In this document: positions 9,158-15,307 of the stretch, piece after piece
Layout of the letters: each line of letters opens with the position of its first letter
Position numbering within the stretch: the first letter of the stretch is position 1
Notes under the pieces: model-generated
Told to the model about the DNA's origin: nothing
The model's database searches: none
The model's input: the letters and a program-made list of their open reading frames with translations, nothing else
Assembly: GCA_903830745.1 (NCBI GenBank)
Contig: CAIKVF010000092.1
Coordinates: forward strand, 1 to 16,288
Direction: 5' to 3'
Length of the DNA stretch: 16,288 bases
From: an uncultured Actinomycetes bacterium
Lineage (GTDB): Bacteria; Actinomycetota; Acidimicrobiia; Acidimicrobiales; RAAP-2
Position numbers and translations under genes: made by a program

Positions 9158-10116
9158 TTGCGCGTGACCCCGTAGTTTTGGTCGAACAAGCAAGGGCTGG
9201 ATCACGTACCGCGCTCGCCAGGCTCATTACCTATGTGGAGTCTGGAGGGGCCCAGCATCGCCAAACTGTCTCCTTGGCTTATCAAGCCCCATCTCCTTAC
9301 GTTGTGGGCATTACAGGCCCTCCTGGGGCCGGAAAATCGACCCTGACGGACCAGCTAATTACGACCGCTCTAGAGCGTGGATCCTTTGACGGAGAGCACC
9401 CCTTCAGCCAGGTGGGCATTCTCTGTATTGACCCGAGTTCGCCCTTTACTGGTGGGGCCATATTGGGTGACCGCATCCGCATGCAAGACCACGCCACCAA
9501 CGAGCACGTCTTCATTCGCTCCATGGCAACACGAGGTCACCTTGGTGGACTCTCACTCGCCGTTCCAGACGCAGTGCGCGTACTTGGTGCTGCAGCGTTC
9601 TCACTCGCGCTCGTAGAAACAGTTGGTGTTGGACAAATGGAAGTGGACATTGCATCTGCTGCAGACACGACAATTGTTGTCACGAACCCCGGATGGGGAG
9701 ACGCAATGCAAGCCAATAAGGCAGGACTCTTAGAAGTTGCTGACATCTTTGTCATCAACAAAGCAGACCGCGCTGGCGTTCGTGAAACCAGGCGTGACCT
9801 AGAACAGATGCTTGACCTTGGTGGGATGCACGAATGGCGACCAACAATTCTTGAAACTGTCGCAAGCAATGGCACCGGAGTTGAAGCACTCTTCGAAGCA
9901 ATTTGTGAACACCGACGTCACATTGAATCTTCCTCACAAAATGCGCACATTGAAAAGCGCACTAAGGCTGAACTCGAGAAGGTTTTAGCGGCGATGCTGC
10001 GCGCAAGAGTTTCTGGCATTAGCAACGGATCTCGCTACGAAGAACAAGTTGCTGCCCTAATTGCTGGCACTACAGACCCCTACAAGGCCGCCGAGGCGCT
10101 ACTCTCAGAAGCATGA
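9154..10116 (+). CDS. meaB: Methylmalonyl-CoA mutase-associated GTPase MeaB (ArgK family)
   Basis: This 320-residue G3E-family GTPase protects and reloads B12-dependent methylmalonyl-CoA mutase, using GTP to gate cobalamin transfer. Walker A is GPPGAGKS (55-62). The signature DPSSPFTGGAILGDR spans 93-107, ETVGVGQ 155-161, and the guanine specificity motif NKAD 202-205. The C-terminal helix with YEEQVA is typical of MeaB dimers. No mutase gene is in the window, so the client must be elsewhere. It is coupled to murA and to the next membrane gene by ATGA overlaps, which makes an operon of unrelated-looking functions. The assignment is firm by motifs. A related GTPase acting on another acyl-CoA mutase cannot be excluded. 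Confidence 0.93.
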   Translation: MIARDPVVLVEQARAGSRTALARLITYVESGGAQHRQTVSLAYQAPSPYVVGITGPPGAGKSTLTDQLITTALERGSFDGEHPFSQVGILCIDPSSPFTGGAILGDRIRMQDHATNEHVFIRSMATRGHLGGLSLAVPDAVRVLGAAAFSLALVETVGVGQMEVDIASAADTTIVVTNPGWGDAMQANKAGLLEVADIFVINKADRAGVRETRRDLEQMLDLGGMHEWRPTILETVASNGTGVEALFEAICEHRRHIESSSQNAHIEKRTKAELEKVLAAMLRARVSGISNGSRYEEQVAALIAGTTDPYKAAEALLSEA

Positions 10117-10565
10117 TTGCTACTTCAGTTGGATACGACATTGTCTTCTTGATTCACCTACTTGCTGGTGTTGCTGTGCTCGCGGTGTTCATCACCATGC
10201 ACTACTCAGCGCAGAAAGTTGCCCGTGGTGCTGACAGCGCTGTGCAGCAGGCGAAGTTCCCTGGTGGACGTAACTGGGCCGCACGCATTCTTCACATCTT
10301 GCCAATTACTGGCATCATCATGAGCATCACTGGATCAGACAAGGTTTCGTTCTCAAAGCCGTGGGTGAGTGCCGGACTTCTTATTTACATTCTTGCTGCA
10401 GGTCACCTTGAAGCACGACTGCTGCCTAGTGAGCGTGACATGGCCAAGACCATTAAAGAAAAGGGAATGGCTTCACCAGAGGCTGGTCGCAAATTCATGA
10501 TCTCAGTTGACACATTGCTCGCACTAGTTGCAGTGGGCTTTGTTGTGATGCTTACTCAGATCTAG
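10113..10565 (+). CDS. Small integral membrane protein, DUF2269-like
   Basis: This is a 150-residue protein with about four membrane helices: 8-28 (IVFLIHLLAGVAVLAVF), 58-78 (ILHILPITGIIMSI), 86-104 and 128-149. A His sits in each of the first two helices (IHLL, LHIL), and a third occurs at the end of helix 3 (GHLEARLL). This pattern recalls DUF2269-type membrane proteins, whose function is unknown; the family call is tentative. The start ATG overlaps the meaB stop by 4 bases, so it is the third gene of the murA operon. Its TAG stop is part of a CTAG whose other strand is the stop of cysN. Confidence 0.75.
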   Translation: MIATSVGYDIVFLIHLLAGVAVLAVFITMHYSAQKVARGADSAVQQAKFPGGRNWAARILHILPITGIIMSITGSDKVSFSKPWVSAGLLIYILAAGHLEARLLPSERDMAKTIKEKGMASPEAGRKFMISVDTLLALVAVGFVVMLTQI

Positions 10566-11818
10566 AAGAACGAAGCTCTTCCAACCATTCCCGCAGCAAC
10601 AGTGGCATTGGTTACTTCATCAATTAAAACGAAGCTTCCAGTAACGCGACCTTCTCGGTAGTCATCAACGACAATCGGGTCAGCTGTTTGCAAAGTCGCG
10701 AGGCCAATCTGGTTTGTTGTTAGTGAATCTGCGTCTTCAATTTTCAATGTTTCAATGTCGACAACCCCATTGATGGCAGCGATGCGAACTGGCGTCACCT
10801 TAGAAGTGTGCTTCAGGCGAAGTCGCTGACCACTTGCGAGTGGCTTATCGCCGAACCAGCAAATCGTTGCGGTGATTTCTTTGCTCACGGTCGGAAGCGG
10901 TGCGGTCGCAATCATGTCGCCACGTCCGGCGTCAGTTTCTGCTTCGAGGTCGATGTCAATTGAGAGCCCAACGCCAGCTTCACTCGTTGGACCAGCGGCG
11001 TTAGTAATTGCCTTCACGGTTGTCTCAACACCCTGGGGCAGAAGCGTTACTTTGTCGCCAACTTTGATTGTGTGGCCGCACAACATGCCGGCGTATGTTC
11101 TGCCGCCTCCGTTTTGGCGAAGCACCCACTGGATAGGAAGACGTGCTCCGTCTTGGGTCCCAGCCCATGCGCCAGCATCACTTGTTTCTAAGGCTTCAAT
11201 GACGGTCTGGCCGTTGTACCAAGGTGAGTTCGCAGAACGCTCCACCACGTTGTCACCAATAAGTGCTGAAACTGGAATGACCTTTACTGAAGCAATGTCA
11301 AGTTCACTTGCGATGGTGTTGATCTGCTCGACAACCTTGTTGTACGCAGACTCGTCCCAGTTAACGGCGTCCATCTTGTTCGCAGCCACAATGATCGACC
11401 TAACACCAAGTAGGGCTGCAATGCAGAGGTGGCGACGAGTCTGTTCTTTGAGCCCACTCGCCACGTCAAGCACCACGAGTGCGAGGTCGGCGGTGGATGC
11501 ACCGGTTGCCATGTTGCGCGTGTACTGCACGTGCCCGGGACAGTCAGCAATAATGAACTTTCGATTAGGGGTAGTTGCGTATCGATACGCAACGTCAATT
11601 GTGATGCCCTGTTCGCGCTCTGCGCGCAGTCCGTCGGTGACGAAACTGAGGTCGAGGTCACCAACACCGCGCTTTTCTGAAGCGGCCTGGACAGCGTCTA
11701 ACTGGTCATCAAAGAGCTGGCGGGTGTCGACGAGCAAACGGCCAATAAGTGTTGATTTTCCGTCATCCACGGAGCCAACGGTGGCGAGGCGAAGGAGGTC
11801 TTTCGTTACGGTTTTCAT
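10562..11818 (-). CDS. cysN: Sulfate adenylyltransferase subunit 1 (GTPase subunit)
   Basis: This is the GTPase subunit of ATP sulfurylase, 418 residues. With CysD it activates sulfate to adenosine 5'-phosphosulfate (APS), driving the reaction by GTP hydrolysis. Translation-factor-like motifs are present: GSVDDGKST (15-23), GITIDVAYRY (71-80, switch I), DCPGH (92-96) and NKMD (147-150). Beta-barrel domains follow. There is no C-terminal APS kinase (CysC) domain, unlike many actinobacterial CysNC fusions, so APS rather than PAPS is the expected product. The ATG follows the cysD stop with no gap (TAG|ATG), with AAGGG inside the cysD end as ribosome site. Its stop shares CTAG with the opposite gene. 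Confidence 0.96.
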   Translation of the reverse strand: MKTVTKDLLRLATVGSVDDGKSTLIGRLLVDTRQLFDDQLDAVQAASEKRGVGDLDLSFVTDGLRAEREQGITIDVAYRYATTPNRKFIIADCPGHVQYTRNMATGASTADLALVVLDVASGLKEQTRRHLCIAALLGVRSIIVAANKMDAVNWDESAYNKVVEQINTIASELDIASVKVIPVSALIGDNVVERSANSPWYNGQTVIEALETSDAGAWAGTQDGARLPIQWVLRQNGGGRTYAGMLCGHTIKVGDKVTLLPQGVETTVKAITNAAGPTSEAGVGLSIDIDLEAETDAGRGDMIATAPLPTVSKEITATICWFGDKPLASGQRLRLKHTSKVTPVRIAAINGVVDIETLKIEDADSLTTNQIGLATLQTADPIVVDDYREGRVTGSFVLIDEVTNATVAAGMVGRASFF

Positions 11819-12742
11819 CTAGAAATACCCTTCACGCTTGCGGTCTTCCATGGCTGTTTCACTGAAGCGGTCATCTGCCCTAGTTGCGCCACGTTCTGAC
11901 ACATTGGCGATAGAAATTTCATCAATAATTTTTTCAATGGTGTCAGCATCAGAGTCAACAGCACCCGTGAGATTCGCATCACCTACGGTGCGAAAGCGAA
12001 CGGTGCGTACTTCGATGTTTTCGTCGCTACTTGGAACAACCCATTCACCAACAGCGAGCCACATGTTGTCTCGCAGCACAACGTGACGTTGGTGTGCAAA
12101 GTAAATCGATGGCAGCTCCATGTTTTCGCGGGCAATGTATTCCCACACGTCGAGTTCAGTCCAGTCCGATAACGGGAAGGCGCGAAGGTGTTCTCCAGGG
12201 TTGACTTTTCCCTGGTAAAGCTGCCAAAGTTCAGGTCGCTGCGCACGTGGATCCCACTGTCCGAAGGCGTCTCTAAATGACAAGATGCGCTCTTTAGCGC
12301 GAGCTTTATCTTCGTCACGACGTGCACCACCGAAGGCGGCATCAAACTTGTTGTCGTTAATCGCATCGAGCAGCGTCACACTTTGCAGACGATTGCGTAC
12401 CCCCATTGGACCCGGGTCCGCGACCTTGCCTTGATCAATTGAATCTTGAACTTTGGCGACGATGAGACGAGCTCCAGCTTTAGCAGCGGCGGCGTCGCGA
12501 AAGTCGAGCACCTCTTTAAAGTTTTGTCCGGTGTCAATGTGCATCACGGGGAAGGGGAGCTGCTGTGGGGCAAATGCTTTTTTAGCGAGGTGCAGCAGAA
12601 CCGCTGAGTCTTTTCCACCCGAGAACAACAGAACCGGGCGCTCACATTCGGCGGCGACTTCACGCAGAATGAAGATGGCGTGTGACTCGAGGAGATCGAG
12701 GTGACTGGCCGACTTCGGTGTCTGCATTGGGGTTGTTGACAT
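11819..12742 (-). CDS. cysD: Sulfate adenylyltransferase subunit 2
   Basis: This is the catalytic subunit of ATP sulfurylase, 307 residues, which adenylates sulfate to APS in the cytoplasm. The PP-loop is LFSGGKDSAVLLHL near residues 39-52, followed by HIDTGQNFKE. GGARRDEDKARAKERI (about 139-154) and the C-terminal AMEDRKREGYF are hallmark CysD segments. The length matches the family. No Shine-Dalgarno is seen before the ATG. A good promoter at 12753-12780 would start the transcript only about 4 bases upstream, so the gene is nearly leaderless. It forms a two-gene operon with cysN and diverges from cysH. Confidence 0.96.
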   Translation of the reverse strand: MSTTPMQTPKSASHLDLLESHAIFILREVAAECERPVLLFSGGKDSAVLLHLAKKAFAPQQLPFPVMHIDTGQNFKEVLDFRDAAAAKAGARLIVAKVQDSIDQGKVADPGPMGVRNRLQSVTLLDAINDNKFDAAFGGARRDEDKARAKERILSFRDAFGQWDPRAQRPELWQLYQGKVNPGEHLRAFPLSDWTELDVWEYIARENMELPSIYFAHQRHVVLRDNMWLAVGEWVVPSSDENIEVRTVRFRTVGDANLTGAVDSDADTIEKIIDEISIANVSERGATRADDRFSETAMEDRKREGYF

Positions 12743-12752
12743 AGGCAGGAAT

Positions 12753-12780
12753 AGTCTACCAAATCACTAGGAAATGTCAG
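12753..12780 (-). promoter_or_regulatory. Candidate cysDN promoter
   Basis: On the - strand, CTGACA (12780-12775; five of six matches to TTGACA) and TAGACT (12758-12753) are separated by 16 bases. The predicted transcript start is about 4 bases before the cysD ATG. The -35 lies just behind the cysH -10, so the two promoters are interlocked. Confidence 0.6.
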
Positions 12781-12784
12781 GCAT

Positions 12785-12790
12785 TAGGCT
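12785..12790 (+). promoter_or_regulatory. Candidate -10 element of cysH (leaderless start)
   Basis: TAGGCT fits TAnnnT and ends 6 bases before the cysH ATG, with only ATTTTT between. There is no ribosome site. Spacing and context fit a leaderless transcript. No clear -35 is visible, so an activator may be needed. Confidence 0.55.
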
Positions 12791-12796
12791 ATTTTT

Positions 12797-13468
12797 ATGA
12801 CTATGCCTACTTCTGAGCTACTGCAAGAGCTTGACGACATGGACGCAACGTTCGAGACATCAAGTCCGTTAGAGATCTTGCAGTGGACCTTTAGTCGCTT
12901 CGGTGACGACGTGGCAATGGCGTGTTCGTTCGAAGATCTGGCTCTCTTGCACATGGTCACCCAGCTTCGCCCACGCACAGAAATTGTCTTCCTCGACACC
13001 TTGGGACACTTTTCGAAGACACTTTCTTTCGTCACTCAGATCGAAAAGGATTGGTCACTCAATCTCACGAGGACATCTCCTGGACCCGACGCCGATGCGT
13101 TCGCTTGCGGCACAGACCGGTGCTGTGAGCTTCGAAAAGTTGAGCCGCTGAAGCGCGCGGTCGAGACCAAGCCAGCGTGGATTACCTCTGTAAAGCGCGT
13201 CGACGCACCGAGCCGAGCATCTATGAAAACCCTGATGTGGGACGATAAATTCGGACTCGTGAAGGTCAATCCGTTCGCTCTGTGGAGCGACGATGACGTG
13301 GCGTATTACATCTCATCGAACAATCTTCCAGAGCACCCACTGTGGGCCGAGGGCTACGCATCGATTGGTTGCGAGAAGATGACCGTGAAGCCTCTCGTCG
13401 CGGGTGACCGACGCTCAGGTCGATGGGTCGGTGCCGACAAAGAGGAATGTGGTCTTCACGAGGCATAA
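12797..13468 (+). CDS. cysH: APS/PAPS reductase family protein with an altered iron-sulfur motif
   Basis: This is a 223-residue member of the CysH family, which reduces APS or PAPS to sulfite. The N-terminal half has the nucleotide-binding core (MACSFEDLALLHM, FLDTLGHFSKTL). RCCELRKVEPL gives Cys109-Cys110. VNPFALWSDDDV precedes SIGCEKMT, and the C-terminal ECGLH holds the catalytic Cys218. In [4Fe-4S] APS reductases the cluster ligands are CC plus CxxC. Here the last one is Met195 (codon 13379-13381), leaving Cys109, Cys110 and Cys192. FLDTLGHF (family FLDTGYHF) and SVKRVDAPSRA (usually G-R-R-x-x-S-x-x-R-A) also diverge. CysH is likely from context, but cluster state and substrate are uncertain. 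It diverges from cysDN and probably has a leaderless ATG. Confidence 0.88.
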   Translation: MTMPTSELLQELDDMDATFETSSPLEILQWTFSRFGDDVAMACSFEDLALLHMVTQLRPRTEIVFLDTLGHFSKTLSFVTQIEKDWSLNLTRTSPGPDADAFACGTDRCCELRKVEPLKRAVETKPAWITSVKRVDAPSRASMKTLMWDDKFGLVKVNPFALWSDDDVAYYISSNNLPEHPLWAEGYASIGCEKMTVKPLVAGDRRSGRWVGADKEECGLHEA

Positions 13469-13541
13469 CATCCACCATATTTAAATCTTTTTACATTACA
13501 TTTGTATGAATGTTCACGGTGAATGTACAGGGGTAGGTCGG

Positions 13542-14306
13542 ATGCTTCTAATAATAATTGCGCTCTTCTGGGTAGCCATTTTGGCCCCCATCGCTGTCAA
13601 GCACTTTCGCGACAGCGGAACCGAAAAGTCAATCAATTCTTTTCATGCTGAGCACGAAGTATTGGCTCGCCAGAACTACGCCGTAGAACCAGTGAACCGT
13701 CTAGACCAGGAAGACTCAATTTCCTCAAGAGTTCGTGGACTACTGAATCGTCCTCGTTTGACCGTTGTTCACGCTGACGATTCCATGCGTTCTGACATTC
13801 GCCAAGAGTGGAACGAATGGGATGAAAACTTAGATCAAGAGTTCGAATCTCCAGTTCGTAATCGTTACGCATCTGCGTACTCATCAACTCCTCGCGAAGC
13901 TTCCTACGATGCTCCTTCTTCGTACGATCGTTACCAAGCTCCACAAACTCGTAACGCAATGCAACTACGTCGCAAGAAAATTTTCACTCGACTTCTTCTA
14001 AGTGCAGTTGTATTTAGTGCGCTTGATTTCATGGTTGGCTTCTCACTATTCCAAGACTTCGCAATCCTTTCTTGGCTTGGCGTTGTTGGCTACGTAGCAC
14101 TGGCGTTTTACGCGATTTCACAGGGATACCTGAGCGAAGAATCACTGCCAATTCGCCTGCCAAAGATGCCTCAGCTACCGCAGTTCCGCCCACTTGCGAC
14201 TGTCGAAACTCTTTACGATGAAGCACCCCAGCAGTTTGATTCTGAGTTCTACGAGCCAGAAGCTGACGACTGGCGCCATGAAGCACCTCGCCGCGCACAC
14301 GGTTGA
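13542..14306 (+). CDS. Membrane protein with N-terminal anchor and two further membrane helices
   Basis: This is a 254-residue protein of no confident family. A hydrophobic segment at residues 2-20 (LLIIIALFWVAILAPIAV) is followed by a basic stretch and SINSFHAEHEVLARQ (about 30-44). A polar region, rich in Ser, Tyr and Pro around 105-135, ends in an RRKK cluster. Two helices follow at about 150-168 and 173-195, then an acidic Pro-rich tail. The N-terminal pattern (membrane helix, basic residues, S-I-x-x-F) recalls a widespread actinobacterial membrane protein group that includes GLP-R-like divisome proteins; this is a suggestion only. An ATG at 13506 would add 12 residues. ATG 13542 is preferred because AGGGG (13529-13533) lies 8 bases upstream and the helix then starts at once. 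Confidence 0.7.
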   Translation: MLLIIIALFWVAILAPIAVKHFRDSGTEKSINSFHAEHEVLARQNYAVEPVNRLDQEDSISSRVRGLLNRPRLTVVHADDSMRSDIRQEWNEWDENLDQEFESPVRNRYASAYSSTPREASYDAPSSYDRYQAPQTRNAMQLRRKKIFTRLLLSAVVFSALDFMVGFSLFQDFAILSWLGVVGYVALAFYAISQGYLSEESLPIRLPKMPQLPQFRPLATVETLYDEAPQQFDSEFYEPEADDWRHEAPRRAHG

Positions 14307-14334
14307 TTTAAGCCACTAACGGAAATAAATCAAC
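14302..14334. terminator. Inverted repeat at a convergent gene end, possible bidirectional terminator
   Basis: GTTGATTTA (14302-14310) and TAAATCAAC (14326-14334) form a perfect 9-bp stem around a 15-base loop. The stop codon of the membrane protein gene (14304-14306) lies in the left arm, and the stop of the nucleotidyltransferase gene (14330-14332, - strand) lies in the right arm. The stem is AT-rich and no strong T-run follows, so termination strength is doubtful. Confidence 0.45.
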
Positions 14335-14863
14335 GTTCGTAGCCTTGGTCTCCTCGTTCTTGTTTTTTTGAACGCTCAAGAACTTGTCGAAGTATCGGAA
14401 GCACTGCTCGATCTTTCTCGCGCCCGGCTGCTTCTTTTGAGCGGATTACGTCTGCGAGTGCAGCAACATTGATAGTCACCTTTTCAGTAATTTTCTCTCT
14501 CGTTGCTGAGCGGCGCAAATCTTCGTAACCCTTTGTTCCATCGGGCAGCAAGGCTATGTCGATGTGCCCATGCTTAGTCACAAATGTCCAGGTGGTTCCT
14601 TGTTCAAATGACTTTTCGTCGAGCGTTATTTCCATAGGCTCTGCCATGTCCACTACACGGAGTTTTGCCTCAAGTTCACGCAACGCGTTAGCAAGTTTTT
14701 TGAAGTTTTCCTGAGTACGCGCAGGAGTGACATCAACATCTCGAGTTGCATACGGTGAGCCACGAAGTTCAGCAGCCAGCCCACCAATCACAATGTATTT
14801 GACCTTGTGTCGTTCGAGTACTTCTAAAATCTCGTCAGGTCTGTAGGGGACGAAATTAGGCAC
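14330..14863 (-). CDS. Nucleotidyltransferase, AbiEii/DUF6036-like (possible toxin)
   Basis: This is a 177-residue protein with the DNA polymerase beta-type nucleotidyltransferase fold. IGGLAAELRGSPYATRDVDV (26-45) holds the GG motif and the metal ligands Asp42 and Asp44. Asp102 in HIDIALLP is the likely third acid. The C-terminal ADVIRSKEAAGREKDRAVLP segment is typical of stand-alone transferases that sit beside an XRE-type regulator. All catalytic acids are present, so it is probably active. The start is a GTG overlapping the end of the upstream helix-turn-helix gene by 8 bases, with no clear ribosome site, so it should be translated only with its partner. Toxin, defence or antibiotic-modifying roles are all possible, and the substrate is unknown. 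Confidence 0.82.
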   Translation of the reverse strand: MPNFVPYRPDEILEVLERHKVKYIVIGGLAAELRGSPYATRDVDVTPARTQENFKKLANALRELEAKLRVVDMAEPMEITLDEKSFEQGTTWTFVTKHGHIDIALLPDGTKGYEDLRRSATREKITEKVTINVAALADVIRSKEAAGREKDRAVLPILRQVLERSKKQERGDQGYER

Positions 14864-15212
14864 GTGTGTTTGAATTCAGTTGCTCACGTCGCTCTTGAAA
14901 TCTGACTCGCTCCATCATTGATTCAAATCTTTCGGATGTACTCAATCGAAGGTTGTCATCAATCAGTGCCGTATTCGAATCATCGAATTTTGAGATGAAG
15001 AATGTCAGTTCTAATCCGCAAGCTCGAATAACTTCTCGAACTGTTTCTAGACTTGGAGAAACTTCATCACGTTCCCATCGCGCAATAACTGATTGAGCAT
15101 TTCCAGTGAGAAGCCCTAATTCAACTTGCGTCATCCCCGCGCGGAGTCGAGCTTCTTTAATTAGGTTTCCGCTGATCATTTCTTCATAATAGTACAAATC
15201 TGCTATTTTCAT
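14856..15212 (-). CDS. XRE-family helix-turn-helix regulator (possible antitoxin)
   Basis: This is a 118-residue DNA-binding protein. Residues 17-71 form an XRE/Cro-type helix-turn-helix: LIKEARLRAGMTQVELGLL, the recognition helix around SVIARWERDE, then SPSLETVREVIRACGLEL. The C-terminal part (about 85-110, LSTSERFESMMERVRF) resembles the tail of regulators paired with nucleotidyltransferases and may contact the partner. ATG 15212 is supported by AGGGA 5 bases upstream; ATG 15179 is an alternative. It leads a two-gene unit with the nucleotidyltransferase and diverges from the DUF1254 gene. The pair appears more AT-rich by eye than the housekeeping genes, which hints at transfer. Autoregulation is likely by analogy. 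Confidence 0.85.
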   Translation of the reverse strand: MKIADLYYYEEMISGNLIKEARLRAGMTQVELGLLTGNAQSVIARWERDEVSPSLETVREVIRACGLELTFFISKFDDSNTALIDDNLRLSTSERFESMMERVRFQERREQLNSNTRA

Positions 15213-15307
15213 TTAATTCCCTACTTATCTCTGTAGCTACCCAACTGTCGCAAATAGATAGATTTTGCACTGTTGTAGATTGAAATAACCCACAAATTTA
15301 GGATTCC
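15213..15307. other. Divergent intergenic region between the XRE and DUF1254 genes
   Basis: These 95 bp are AT-rich and must hold promoters for both divergent genes. -35-like sequences are TTGCAC (15265-15270, + strand) and TTGCGA (complement of 15248-15253, - strand). I could not place a convincing -10 at proper spacing for either. No RNA gene or clear operator palindrome was seen. Confidence 0.35.

Noticed and set aside
10562..10585. Terminator hairpin at the cysN 3' end
   Set aside because: GAAGA/TCTTC gives only a 5-bp AT/GC stem without a T-run, and it lies in the last cysN codons.
10872..11822. Long open frame of 316 codons on the + strand opposite cysN
   Set aside because: It is antisense to a clear cysN with intact motifs. 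The translation is low-complexity Ser/Thr/Pro-rich, as expected from the codon bias of the opposite strand, and it has no start signal.
12743..12796. SAM-type or other sulfur riboswitch before cysD or cysH
   Set aside because: The gap is 54 bp in total and both predicted leaders are about 0-4 bases, too short for any riboswitch.
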